From NCBI GenBank assembly GCA_029718625.1, contig CM056381.1, forward strand, positions 58,026,157 to 58,090,156: a DNA stretch of 64,000 nucleotides, in the 5' to 3' direction. Source of the stretch: Synaphobranchus kaupii (Eukaryota > Chordata > Actinopteri > Anguilliformes > Synaphobranchidae). A model generated the notes under the pieces. The model saw nothing but the letters and a program-made list of their open reading frames with translations. It searched no databases and was not told the origin of the DNA. This document shows, piece by piece, positions 1 through 10,440 of the stretch (position 1 is the first letter of the stretch; every line of letters starts with the position of its first letter). The position numbers and the translations under genes were made by a program.

Positions 1-328
1 CATAAAGAAAACACAATGTTCTGGTTGGGGTGTTGGCTTAGCTGCCTCCCTCTCTGTCTAGCTCTGGTCTGGTCTGAATGTAAAGGTGGTCCCTGTTCAA
101 AATGCAGAAAATATTTAACACATTTTAACACACTTATAAACGGTCCTGCCTCCTGCCTATTTCGATTATCCTCATTTATCACCACCAAAATCAATTTTAA
201 ACAAACTGTCTGGGACTCTCACCCCAGACAGTTATAACCTGCTATGCTTCTTGGTAAGTTTCATATTAATTGAATTCTCCCGACTGCAGCATTGCAATAG
301 GGATAATTTGTCTTTGATTGATTTGGGT
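1..328. other. Unassigned flanking sequence
   Basis: No gene, repeat family or RNA was recognised here. The one short plus-strand open frame (16-237) has no recognisable domain and looks like chance. Confidence 0.5.
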
Positions 329-902
329 TTCTAGTATGGAAGCATATCCGTGCCAAAATTCAAATGAAAATGCAAATCGCCGATTGCATTTCATTTACAT
401 TCAATGTGCGCAAAAACCATGACATAATTCAAATGAAAATGCAAAAGGACACTTTGCGTTTTCATTTGCAAGTTAATGTACGCACTTTATCTGACAATTT
501 GAAAATGTGAATGCAAATCCATTTCACACTAAATGTTTCTCGCCCTCTACGACACAACCCTGCCATAATTTTAATGAAAATGAAAAACCACATTTGCATT
601 AGCAGTTTCTTATTGCAATCGCATGATCCATGACAAAAGGAAATGGTAATTCAGTTCGCCATTTAACATATCGTTTTCATACTTTTGCAGCACAAGAGTG
701 ACATAATTCAAATGCAATGGCATTGCATCCGTTTGCATTATCATTTCCGTGTGTTCACGCAAAAACCCTGCCAAAAAGCCGAACTGAACATGCAAACTGT
801 CAAAGCTGCCCATCAAGGCGGGGCCTCGAAGAAAGTGGCGTTACAGGGGACTGTTCAAACCACTGAACATAATATGACCTCTCCATCACCGTTGATGGGA
901 CC

Positions 903-1547
903 GTGGTGGCTGCCTCCCGCTCTGCAAGGAACCTGGGGGTGGTCCTGGACGACCGGCTGGACTTCAAAGAGCACATCAGGGCGACGGCACGGTCCTGCAG
1001 GTTCCTCCTGTACAACATCAGGAGGATTCGACCGTACCTGACCACCTACTCCACCCAGCTTCTTGTCCAGACCATGGTCACCTCACGCCTGGACTACTGC
1101 AACTCCCTGCTCGCAAGCCTACCGGCCTGCGCCATTCTGCCTCTTCAACTCATCCAGAATGCAGCTGCCCGGCTTGTGTTCAACCTCCCGAAATTTTCCC
1201 ATGTAACCCCCCTGCTGAGGTCTCTCCACTGGCTGCCAGTTGCAGCCAGGATCAGGTTCAAAGTTCTGACCCTGGCCTACACTGCAGCCAATAGGACAGG
1301 CCCCGCCTACCTGCAGGACTTAATCCAGAACTATGTTCCTGCTCGACCACTTCGCTCTTCTACAGCAGGGCGACTGGCACTTCCCCCCCTCCGTGTCAAA
1401 GGCTCTCGCTTGTCCCGACTGCGGAGTTTTTCCACATTAGCACCTCAGTGGTGGAATGAACTTCCCATTCCCCTACGTTCTACTCCAACCCTGCCTGCAT
1501 TCCGTCGAGGCCTGAAGACACACCTCTTCAGACTCCACCTTGACTGA
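903..1547 (+). pseudogene. L2 LINE ORF2 C-terminal fragment
   Basis: An uninterrupted 214-codon frame homologous to the region downstream of the reverse transcriptase active site in L2/CR1-type LINEs. Landmarks are [58 protein letters not shown] and the terminal WWNELP...LKTHLFRLHLD block. The reading frame actually enters from the truncation point at 878, so the first methionine is not a native start. The YADD catalytic motif lies upstream of the break and is missing, so the product cannot be a working polymerase. The open frame and close match to the copy at 17.1 kb suggest a fairly recent insertion. Confidence 0.88.
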
Positions 1548-1590
1548 TATCCTCACCTAGGAATATCTGTTCCCTGTGTTTTCCTGTCTG

Positions 1591-1732
1591 TTTATTATAG
1601 TTTATAATAGTATTTGGAATGGTTTATAATAGTATAGTTTATAATAGATTTGGAATGGTTTATAATAGCATAGTTTATAATAGTAGTTGTAATGGTTTAT
1701 AATAGTATAGTTTATAATAGTATTTGGAATGG
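1591..1732 (+). repeat. Tandem repeat in LINE 3' region
   Basis: Degenerate tandem units built from TTTATAATAGTATTTGGAAT and a shorter TATAGTTTATAATAG form occur about five to six times between the ORF2 stop codon and the LINE 3' hairpin. The second L2 copy (16.8-17.9 kb) lacks this array. Confidence 0.8.
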
Positions 1733-3272
1733 AAGTGTGGTGTTGCTGATTTGCCCACAGCTTACTGTGAACTACAGTCAACGTTCACTGCTAGGGATAG
1801 CTGCTACATTATGCAAAGGATGTGCTTTGCCTTGTCTGTTCTGTAATGATGATGATGTCTCTGTACGCACTTACTGTACGTCGCTTTGGATAAAAGCGTC
1901 TGCTAAATAAATGTAATGTAATGTAATATGATTCAATGGTTGTCTGTGATTTCAGTCGCCAGGCAGTTACCAGGCTAGATAGCGACATTTCCTAGTCCTC
2001 TGTGTTTGGGGATTATAGGCTAAATGCTAAAAACTAGAAAGGAAACGAGGTAGCATAAACATTACGATGAGCCTAGCCAGCCCGTTGTTTACTAACCTAA
2101 CCTTAACAGCAGGGAGGACTTCCCGTAAGAGGCAATAGATTTCCGTTAACCGGTTTGTCTTAGACAGGGCCGTGTGATAAGCCAACATTGAGCTATTGCT
2201 TAGCCTATATTCCATGTTACTAAAATAAAATAAGCAGGCTATCAATAAAATAAGTGCTTATGTCTCAAATTTTGTCTGAGTGGTCGACCTATTTAAATTA
2301 AAATGATTCTGTAACCTATGTTCTTAAAAGACTGAGCTGGCACTGTGCCAATACTGAAATTTTTTTATTATTATTATTTTACAGCTGTGTAGATAGGCTA
2401 CAGTCGGAACTCACTGTATTCGCACACCCTCTATAAAGACCAGTTTTTACGTTCTCTCTCACGTAGCCTAGCCTATTTAAATTTAACAATTTAAAATGTT
2501 TTGTGTAGTAGGCTAGGCCAGTAAAATCAGCATGATAGAGGAACGTTATAATAAAATAAAAATATAATCGTGTAAATGTCCATTTATTTTAATCTGTAGC
2601 CTAGGCTATGTTGCTTCATGACCATGACTAGGCTAAATATGGATTATTAGGCTACAATAGCCCAGTCTACAGGTAAAATTTCCTGTGAGTAGGGAGATCA
2701 GAGTCGGGGTTGTGCCCCGGGGCCATTTCCCCAGTGTTTTCACCCAATAATAAAATAAGCTGAATTGCTGTGTCTTTCAGTTTTTACAAGTCTTTTACTG
2801 CCATCTGCTGGATAAAGACATGAATTGCAGTCTACACAACATAGCCTACGAGGAATATGCCTACATGAGTTTTTTATTATACTTTTTAAATTAGCCTATA
2901 GGCCTACACCATACAAAATAACCCACCGTTTTTGTAGGCTGTGTCTCGTTTCGATCGCTGTCTCAGGCTTTCTGTGAACTACGTTACCTTTGCTCTGCAC
3001 ATAGCCTAAGGGTAGGCTAAGGCTATCTAAAAGAAAACATGAATTAATAGAAATCGTGATGGAAATGCCCACGGTACACATTTTCAGGCATAGCTTGCCA
3101 TGAATAGCCGGCTGGTTTTGACAGTAGCCTAACATTAGGCTAGTTACCACACCAGATTAACGAAAGCAGGGGAACATATCTAAACTGTTAACTGTTAACT
3201 AAGTTAACATTGGGCTGGCTATGGCTCGTCGTAACTTTTAGGCTACCTCCTTTCCTTTTAAATTCGTATCAC

Positions 3273-3903
3273 TTAGCCTATTATCCCCTAACACAGAGAA
3301 CTAGGAAATATCGCTATCTCGCCTGGTAACTGCCTGATGACCGAAATCACAGACAACCACTGAAGTTGAACTATAAATTCAGTGGTTTGAACAGTCCCCT
3401 GTAACGCCCCTTTCTTCGAGGTCCCGCCTTGATGGGCAGCTTTGACAGTTTGTATGTTCTGTTCGGATTTTTGGCAGGGTTTTTGTGTGAACACGCGGAA
3501 ATGATAATGCAAACGGATGCAATGCCATTGCATTTGAATTATGTCACTCTTGTGCCGCAAAAGCATGAAAACGATATGTTAAATGGCGAATTGAATTATC
3601 ATTTCCTTTTTGTCATGGATCATTAGCAGAAACTGCTAATGCAAATGTGGTTTTTCATTTTCATAAAAATTATGGCAGGGATGTGTCGTAGAGGGCGAGA
3701 AAAATTAAATGTGAAATTGATTTGGATTAACATTTTCAAATTGTCAGATAAAGTGCGTACATTAACTTGCAAATGAAAACGCAAAGTGGCCTTTTTCATT
3801 TTCATTTGAATTATGTCATGGTTTTTGCGCACATTGAATGTAGACAAAATGCAATCGGTGATTTACATTTTCATTTGAATTTTGGCGCGGATATGCTTCC
3901 ATA
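3273..3903 (-). repeat. Right inverted arm
   Basis: This is the reverse complement of the left arm. It is uninterrupted and so shows the pre-insertion structure: the segment at about 3340-3375 aligns across the site where the left arm is split by the LINE. Short open frames on both strands of this arm mirror those in the left arm and are not genes. Confidence 0.8.
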
Positions 3904-3909
3904 TTCTAG

Positions 3910-4296
3910 AACATGTTGACTTTCCTTTTCACAACAAGGTCCAAACACTTGTTCTAATTTGCAGCACTAGTGTTATGATTACAGGTCAGGAAGCAGCTGT
4001 AACTGAGCTTTCTGATCACACTGTCTCTTGTACGAAAAAAAATGTTTTATATTTATTCATAAAATATCTAGGTTTTCTTTCTGGAACTGCAAGCATTCTA
4101 AAGGCCTATTTATGCTTGTTGCGGAAGTTGTCACACACAAACCCCTCCTACAATAAGTGATGAAAAGACAGTACGCATGGCTTCTGTTTGTGCCTCTCAA
4201 AATTTGAAACACTGCGGATGTGCCAGGTGTGCATCACGTCAAAGTATGACGTTGTCTGCGACATAACAACATTCTAGAGGTGTGCGACTGAGAAAA
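3910..4296. other. Unassigned spacer
   Basis: Sequence between the long-arm element and the Tc1 derivative. The short plus-strand open frame over it has no recognisable domain. Confidence 0.5.
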
Positions 4297-5290
4297 AGTG
4301 TCCTCCACTATTATTGGCACCCCTGGTAAAGATGAGTAAAAAGGGTTATAAATAATTAACCGTTTGGTGAATTAGAATAATCTCACGCTGAAAAAAGTTG
4401 AAAAATTCAACCTTCAATTGAAGTAAATTTATTATGAGAAAAAAAAATCCCTCATCAATAAATAATTATTTTTAACAAAACCGCATGTTGGCAATAATTG
4501 TGCCACAATTATTGCCACCCCTGCATTTATATATAGAATAAAGTAATCATTTTTAATATTTGGTCGCATATCCTTTGCATGCCATGACGTCATGACCCAA
4601 CAACATCAAAAGACTCTTGATATCTTATTTTCTGGTACTCTTACATTCAGTACTATATTGTCTCTGCATTTGAATGGATCTCGATGGGAATTGGGGGGTG
4701 GGAGTAGATTTAGCTGTAAATTACACTGGAAGAGTATGGAACACATGGCTGAAATACAGTAGATATGGATGGATAACTTGAAGGGTTTCTTCTCCTGACT
4801 TATTATAGAGTAGAGTTAAATAGTAAAATTTGCCAGGAGAAACAATCCTTAAAGTGATCCATCCATATCTACTGCATATCTGGCAGCAGAGTCATGGTTT
4901 GAGGCTCGTTTGATACCACAGACCCTTGATGATTTACAGCCATTTTACCATGTATTCCATACTGTTCCAGGAAATAATATATCAAGAGTTTTTTGATGTT
5001 GTTGGGTCACAGACATCAGGAAGTCATGGCATGCAAAGGATATGCGACCAAGTATTAAAAATGATTACTTTATTATATACGTATATAAATGCAGGGGTGT
5101 CAATAATTGTGGCACACATGGTTTTGTTAAAAATAATTATTTCTTGATGAGGGATTTCTTTTCTCATAATACATTTACTTAAATTAAAGGTTGGATTTTT
5201 CTCATTTTTTTTGTGTGACATTAACAAATTCACCAAACGGTGAATTTTTATAACCCTTTTTACTCATCTTTACCAGGGGTGGCAATAATA
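4297..5290. mobile_element. Palindromic (foldback) Tc1-like derivative, copy 1
   Basis: The left end (TATTATTGGCACCCCTGG) and the right end (CCAGGGGTGGCAATAAT) are inverted repeats of a Tc1-like family. The outer motif recurs as an inner copy (ATTGCCACCCCTGCAT at about 4512; ATGCAGGGGTGTCAATAATT at about 5089), the IR/DR arrangement of fish Tc1 elements. Inverted similarity continues inward: 4555-4780 (AATATTTGGTCGCATATCC...) mirrors 4830-5056. No complete transposase remains; only a relic resembling the Tc1 VMVWGCF block (ATGGTTTGAGGC at 4894) is visible. The right terminus is truncated compared with copy 3. Confidence 0.78.
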
Positions 5291-5327
5291 TATATATACC
5301 AGGGGTGTAAAATCCACTGTATATATA

Positions 5328-5523
5328 CCAGGGGTGTAAAATCCAGGTTCAGAAAGTAAAAGTCCTCCCCAGTATTTTGTTCTAATCACCTGGATTTGCT
5401 AATTAGCACAATTCTTCAGCCAGGAGGTAGAACTAATTTGTGAAATCAGCTGGCTGAGTTCATGGGTGGAAGAAACACACGGCAGGACTTTTACTTTCTG
5501 ACCCCTGGATTTTACACCTCTGA
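5328..5523. mobile_element. Short MITE with about 40-bp terminal inverted repeats
   Basis: The left end (CCAGGGGTGTAAAATCCAGG, then a CAGAAAGTAAAAGTCCT block) is inverted at 5484-5523 (AGGACTTTTACTTTCTG, then GGATTTTACACCTC). The interior is non-coding. A partial duplicate of the left end with its TATATATA lead-in lies at 5291-5316. The superfamily is not assigned. Confidence 0.72.
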
Positions 5524-5863
5524 TATATATTGTATATACTACTCACTTTGCAGTGTACTACTCATCTCAAAGCTTATATATGGGTGTGGTAAAAGACGTT
5601 TTTCCGGTGAATGCGTTTTGAGAAGTCTGATTATGTCCAGACTACAAGCAATTCCTAAGTGTGCTAGGCCACCTCACCAAGTGGTTTGGCAGATCCGATC
5701 CCAATGCGGACAAAATCCGATTTGTGTGCATCCAGACCTGTCACAGCCTAGCAATATCGGATGCCAGAAGTCGCATACAAGTCGCATTGAAGTGACTAGT
5801 GTAACCGTAGCCATAATGTGCAATTTTGAGTTTTGCCTGTATGGCTGTTAAAGTACAATGAGG
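5524..5863. other. Dispersed-repeat-like non-coding sequence
   Basis: A region between the MITE and the Tc1 end. Parts (about 5690-5800, containing ACAAAATCCGATTTG and CATCCAGACCTGTCACAGCC) resemble dispersed fish repeats by recollection only. The open frame through it (5462-5851) overlaps the MITE and shows no protein domain. Confidence 0.35.
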
Positions 5864-6078
5864 CAAGGGGGCTGAATACTTAAGAAATTGATTGTTTTCG
5901 GTTTTATATTTATAAATAATTTGGAACTAATTATAGATTTTACTTTTCACATTGACATCGTAGAGTTGTTTGTGTTGAATACCAGCAAAAAAAGCCTGAT
6001 TAAATCAATTTTTATCAAATGTTCGTACGCAGCAAAATATGAAAGTCTAAGGGGGCTGAATACTTTTTCAACCCACTG
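5864..6078 (+). mobile_element. Right IR/DR end of a Tc1-like transposon
   Basis: Two direct copies of AAGGGGGCTGAATACTT lie about 185 bp apart (5865 and 6050). The outer one runs into CAACCCACTG, followed by TA at 6079-6080. Paired direct repeats inside a roughly 200-bp terminal repeat ending in CACTG-TA match the known IR/DR structure of fish Tc1 elements. No matching left end or transposase was found nearby, so this is a remnant. Confidence 0.75.
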
Positions 6079-6288
6079 TATATATATGCCCAAAACAAAT
6101 AAAGCTGAGAATTGTGTTCCTAAAAGACTTTATTGCATTTTTAAACATCAAGAAATCAACATAAATATTTCTCAATTTTACCATGGTCATCATAGCTGCA
6201 TCACAAAAAAATTCTTATGAATTATTCGACTGGACATACATATGAACATAACCAAACATATATGCATGTCATAGCATTTAACAGAATG

Positions 6289-7215
6289 TCATTTAACAGA
6301 ATCAGATTTTTTTAAATGGCATAATTTTCTAAATGTAAAAAATCTGGCATGGCTTTTGTAAAGGTCTTTGGCCAGGAATACAAGCCCGTGAACACACTCA
6401 GGTTTCAAGGAGGAAGGCACACAAATGACAATGTTCCCTCCAGTACTAAAGGCCCTTTTAGATGGAGAACTTGTGGCTGGAATGCACAAATACCTTTGTG
6501 CTAGCTTGCAGAGTCTTGGGAATTGCACATTGTGTTCCCTCCACCAGACCAATGGATTCTCCTCGCTGTCAATGGTAGGAGAGAACAGACAGGACTTAAG
6601 CTCAGCAGCTATGGCCAGGTCTTGGTGCACAGATGGACCAGATGGTGCTTTGTGGTCATAAAAGTTCAAAAAAGTATAACAACGAAAATTTGAATCACAA
6701 TTTAAGTCTAACTCACTAAGACATAAACATGTAGAATTACTGTTTTAAAATTAACCATCCATCATGAAATTACAGCACTTGATTTTCTAACAAATCTATC
6801 AACCTTTATATAATCATACTTACCGTGACTGTAGTCATCTTTGCCATCTCAGACTTCAATCTGGTCTTGACAGCTTCAACTTGTTTTCAGTGACATACCT
6901 CATCTTGAATCTGGGATCATCAATGGGTGCCACATCAAGCAATTCTTGTGTCAGTGTGTCATATTTTTCATTCAGGTAGCCCAGGATCTTCATCTTGAGG
7001 GATCATGAAAGGTCTGTCTCTTCCTATTCCTCTTCCAAAATTGTGTTGCTGAATAGATAGAGGACAGGCTTCAAGAAAGACACCCTGACATACTGCTCTC
7101 CTGAAAGCGCATTTGTGAATTCAGCAAGAGGACGGAGGGATTTGTTGATGGCCTCAAGAACAACTGTGTCCTACCTACTGGGGCAGAGGGCAGCTTCTTC
7201 AAGCCACGCATGTTA
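6289..7215 (-). pseudogene. hAT (ZBED1-like) transposase remnant
   Basis: The minus-strand translation from about 7200 down gives LEAINKSLRPLAEFTNALSG, EQYVRVSFLKPVLYLF and LGYLNEKYDTLTQELLDVAP blocks, then a separate frame (6669-6289). That frame carries the hAT C-terminal dimerisation region: NPLVWWREHNVQFPRLCKLA, YLCIPATSSPSKRAFSTGG and SSLKPECVHGLVFLAK. These are the hallmark blocks of Ac/ZBED-type transposases. Several in-frame stop codons (for example near 7171 and 7028) and a non-homologous gap at about 6670-6830 break it. The N-terminal BED zinc finger is missing. The product would be non-functional. Confidence 0.85.
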
Positions 7216-7376
7216 TGACCACAAAAAGTTTGGAAATGGGAAAGCTTGTTGATTTTGACACAGCAGGAAGCCAGGACTACTAAATGGAATGCAGTAATCG
7301 TGACCTTTTGCGATTAGCATATCGCAGTGGCCAAAATCGTAATTACGATTAATATATGATTAAATATGCAGCCCTA
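6289..7376 (-). mobile_element. Decayed hAT transposon
   Basis: The right boundary on the plus strand reads TGCAGCCCTA (7367-7376), the inverse of the TAGGGCTGCA terminus common in fish hAT elements. It is followed inward by a TAATCGTAATTACGATT-rich subterminal region. The minus strand then carries transposase remnants. The opposite terminus was not found; it may be lost next to the Tc1 end that finishes at 6078. Confidence 0.72.
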
Positions 7377-8340
7377 AATGTAACATTAACATGTTTATGA
7401 GTGCTTGTGTAACATTTCTCACCTGAAAATAATAAAAAGATTAAAACGGGTAAGCTAGGCTGGGATATCAGCAGCTTCTTAATTGTGCTTTTTTACACAG
7501 CAGAATGTGCAGTGTTGGAGTATTATGACAATTCGTCCTGAAAGTGCCTTGGATGAGAATATATGATTGATTGTTGTGGATGGCACACCTGTGTTGTGGA
7601 CGGACACATGGAGCATGTTGATGCCTTAACTCAGCAACCTTTAGCTGGAGATCTGGTTTCATTGTCAGTTAAGCATAACTCTTCTTTAGCCTTCATTCTT
7701 GATAATCTCCTTTTCCCACGCATGCTCTGGTATACTGAAGCAATGCGTGTACTGAAGGCTAAGTTTCATCATTTCTAATGGCTCTGGAGGAAATCTGGAT
7801 TAACTGTCCATTCTTATATGGGCCATCAATGCTATATAATTCATTAGATCATGTTATGTTTTAATATAATCCAATATATAAATTGCAGTAATAATAGTTA
7901 CATTTATCCAAAATCAACACTTATACTCTTGGGAGTATAAATTCCTATTGGGAGATGGCTGTCCCCACTATCAACCCTTAAACTGCTGCATTAAAAAATA
8001 ATACCCAAAATATTTTTACCAATTATTTGACTTTGTCTCATTCAATAAAGCATGTGAATTTTTATCAAATATAAATTAAAATAATGCAATCTATTTTCTA
8101 ATAAATTTTATAATTCAAAAAAACCTATCGAAAAAATGCTGTCCTCAATTTTTGAAACGTACACTGTTTGAGTCTGTGCAGTGAACCTGCTTGTAGCCAC
8201 ACACCCCTTTTATTAACCAGGAAATTAGACAGCCTTCATGGTGAGTAGCTAGGTTTTAGCGTTTTGATATAATTGTCCTTCAAAATATGAAAATTAGTCT
8301 GTGGTTTTAAGAGAGGTCACACCCAAACACCCAAGTTTTC
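7377..8340. other. Unassigned AT-rich sequence
   Basis: No family or coding region was recognised. A 71-codon open frame at 7563-7778 lacks any domain signal. The second half is very AT-rich. Confidence 0.5.
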
Positions 8341-8390
8341 ATATTAGAGAAAAAAAAAATCTTTTGTTTTGTGGCCGAAATGAGCCAAAA

Positions 8391-8462
8391 TTGTCACAAC
8401 TGAAACAGTCACTACCGAAACAAATGGTATTGTTTTGACAGGCCTGTTTCGGTTGGTGACAC
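8391..8462. repeat. Cluster of TGTCACAACCGAAACA-type motifs (left part)
   Basis: Copies read TTGTCACAACTGAAACA (8391), a shorter GTCACTACCGAAACA (8408), and the inverse TGTTTCGGTTGGTGACA (8445). Further copies flank the other side of the Tc1 element. No family was assigned. Confidence 0.6.
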
Positions 8463-8518
8463 TTGTCCGTAAATTCTTATTAAAGACAATAAATAGTGAA
8501 ACAATCAATGCACATGTA

Positions 8519-10076
8519 CAAACCTCAATTCCAAAAAAGTTGGGACAGTGTATAAAATGTAAATAAAACCGGAAAGCAATGATTTGCGAGTCCTTTTTGT
8601 ATTCAATTGAAAACAGTACAAAGACAATATATTTCATGTTTTAACTAATCAACTTTAGTCTACATTTCATTCTTTATTCAGCTCATTGTACATTTGATGC
8701 CTGCAACACCTCCCAAAAAATTTGGGACAGGGGCATGTTTATCTTTGTGTTACATCACCTGTCCTTTTAACAACACTCAGTAATCTTTTGGGAACTACAA
8801 CACTAATTGTTGTAGTTTTGAAAGCAGAATTGTTTCCCATTCTTGCTTAATATGAGACTTCAGCTGCTCACCAGTCCGGGGTCTCCATTGTCATATTTTG
8901 GGCTTCATAATGCACCACACATTTTCAATGGGAGACAGGGCTGGACTGCAGGCAGGCCAGTCTAGCACCCGCACTCTCTGACGACGAAGCCATGCTGTTG
9001 TAACATGTACAGAATGTGGATTGGCATTGTCTTGCTGAAATAAGCAGGGATGTCCCTAAAAAAGCGATTGTCTAGATCGCAGCAAATGTTGCTCCAAAAT
9101 GCATATGTACCCTTCAGCGTTAATGGTGCTTTCACAGATGGGCACTAACACACCCCCATACCATGACAGACGCTGGCTTTTGAACCTTGTGTTGGTAACA
9201 ATCGAGATGGTCCTTTTCCTCTTTGGCCGGGAGAGCACAACGTCCATTATTTCCAAAAACAATTAGAAAGGTGGACTCGTCAGACCACAGCACACGTTTC
9301 CACTTTGCATCAGTCCATCTCAGATGAGCCCAGAGAAGTCGGCGGCGTTTCTGGATGTTGTTGATATATGGCTTACGCTTTGGGTAGTAGAGTCTTAACT
9401 TGCATTTGTAGATGCAGCGACAAATTGTGTTTACTGACAGTGGTTTTCTGAAGTATTCCCGAGCCCATGTGGTTATATTCATTATAGAAGCATGCCGTTT
9501 TTAATGTAGTGCTGTCTGAAGGATCGAAGGTCACGGGCATTCAATATTGGTTTACGGCCTTGCCCGTTTTCTCCAGATTCTCTGAATCTTTTACTAATAT
9601 GATGGACTGTAGATGGTGAAATCCCTAAATTCCTTGCAATCGTGTGTTGAGAACCGTTGTTCTTAAACTGTTGGACTATTCGCTCATGCAGTTTTTCCAC
9701 AAAGTGGCGAACCAATCCTTGCTCGTAAATGCCAGAGCCTTCGTGGATGCTCCTTTTATACCCAGTCATGATAGCATGACCTGTCACCTATTCACCTATT
9801 TACCTGTGGAATGTTCCAAACAGGTGTTTTTTGAACATTCCACAACCTTCCCAGTCTTTTTTAGACCCCTGTCCCAACTTTTTTGGAACGTGTTGCAGGC
9901 ATCAAATTTGGAATTAGCGTATATTTACAAAAATCAATGAAGTTGCTAAGGTAAAACATTAAATATCTTTTAAATATCGTTTTCATATAAATATATAGAC
10001 GAGAATTTACAAATCACTGCTTTCTGCATTTATTTGCATTTTACGTACTGTCCCAACTTTGGAATTCAGGTTTCAG
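8519..10076 (-). mobile_element. Full-length but inactive Tc1-like transposon
   Basis: TA dinucleotides at 8517-8518 and 10077-10078 flank the element. Its ends contain AATTCCAAAAAAGTTGGGAC (left) and GTCCCAACTTTGGAATT (right). An inner copy of the same motif lies about 200 bp inside each end (CCCAAAAAATTTGGGACA at about 8713; TGTCCCAACTTTTTTGGAA at about 9870), giving IR/DR ends as in Sleeping Beauty-type elements. The length, about 1.56 kb, is normal for the family. The transposase is on the minus strand. A TATA-like GGTATAAAAGGAGC (inverse at about 9749-9762) precedes it. Confidence 0.88.
8795..9787 (-). pseudogene. Tc1-like transposase, broken
   Basis: The N-terminal part (9787-9482) has the paired-like helix-turn-helix: VQQFKNNGSQHTIARNLGIS, PSTVHHISKRF, then the GRK-type linker GQGRKPI. 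The next frame (9482-9132) has the second DNA-binding region and the first catalytic aspartate in VLWSDEST, then SVMVWGCVSA. The final part, in other frames (about 9055-8795), has QQDNANPH with the second aspartate and SPIENVW with the glutamate, so a DDE catalytic triad can be traced. Frameshifts near 9482 and 9132 and several stops disable it. The family start codon appears mutated: the expected ATG in the AGCAAGGATTGG context reads ATT. The product would be about 330-340 residues if intact. Confidence 0.87.
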
Positions 10077-10083
10077 TAAGAGA

Positions 10084-10440
10084 TGTCACAACCGCAAAAA
10101 TGTGGTCACAACCGAAACATAATTGAATAATATGAATAATCAATCAAATATCCAAGATATTGTGCTGGTGAGGGTATATATAATCTCATAAATAAGAATC
10201 TATCAAATTCATGTGATCAAATCTGTCCATTTTATAGAGAACATTTGTACGGAGTTTTCACTAAATTTAATGAATCCAATGTTTTATTTTATTTAAAGAT
10301 TCAGGGTAATTCATTCAAATTCAACAGCAGTCAAGATTTTTTTCCAAAAATGTAATTTTCAAAGGGGTGAATTAAACTTATTAATTGGGTATGTAATTTT
10401 ATTTCAAAAGCAGTGTTTACACCATGTTTCGGTTGTGACA
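10084..10440. repeat. Cluster of TGTCACAACCGAAACA-type motifs (right part)
   Basis: TGTCACAACCGCAAAAATG (10084) and GGTCACAACCGAAACATAA (10103) lie in one orientation, and ATGTTTCGGTTGTGACAT (10424) in the other. Excluding the Tc1 insertion, the six copies in both parts lie within roughly 500 bp. Confidence 0.6.

Larger units (their letters stand above)
878..1923 (+). mobile_element. 5'-truncated L2-clade LINE inserted in the left arm
   Basis: A LINE fragment flanked by TAATATGA at 870-877 and 1924-1931 (8-bp target duplication; the right copy merges with the tail). It carries the C-terminal part of ORF2, then a 3' region with a minisatellite. The 3' end carries the hairpin-forming segment CGCTTTGGATAAAAGCG at about 1881 and a TGTAA-type tail. 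That 3' signature is the one known from the eel UnaL2 element and related fish L2 LINEs. The truncation removes the endonuclease and the reverse transcriptase catalytic core. Confidence 0.88.
335..2023 (+). repeat. Left inverted arm, interrupted by a LINE
   Basis: The arm runs 335-869 and resumes at 1932-2023 after the L2 insertion. It contains recurring copies of a motif of the form TGCCATAATTCAAATGAAAATG at about 350, 419, 559, 698 and 768, plus inverted partial copies at about 382 and 455. Such repeated subterminal motifs are typical transposase-binding architecture in several DNA transposon superfamilies; binding here is inference. Confidence 0.8.
335..3903. mobile_element. Non-autonomous DNA transposon with long inverted arms and 6-bp target duplication
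   Basis: The outermost 15 bases (TATGGAAGCATATCC) at 335-349 are exactly inverted at 3889-3903. The hexamer TTCTAG flanks both ends (329-334 and 3904-3909) as a target-site duplication. Inverted similarity continues for about 630 bp per arm. No transposase is visible between the arms, so the element is non-autonomous. The interior (about 2024-3272) is AT-rich with many TAGGCTA-type words and a short block at 2700-2770 containing GTGCCCCGGGGCC. An L2 LINE sits inside the left arm. The superfamily is unassigned: a 6-bp duplication is known for rarer groups such as Dada and IS3EU but is not diagnostic alone. Confidence 0.85.

Noticed and set aside
335..870. CRISPR-like array from recurring AAATTCAAATGAAAATGCA motifs
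   Set aside because: Spacing is irregular, copies occur in both orientations inside transposon arms, and the genome is clearly vertebrate.
685..1041. Open frames over the left arm and LINE junction
   Set aside because: They cross the DNA-element/LINE boundary, and the mirrored arm at 3.4 kb gives similar frames on the other strand; no protein domain.
3429..3626. Small open frame in the right arm
   Set aside because: It mirrors a frame at 610-816 in the inverted left arm; both follow from arm sequence that repeats non-coding motifs.
5462..5851. 129-codon plus-strand open frame
   Set aside because: It begins inside the MITE and runs into repeat-like sequence before a Tc1 end; no domain.
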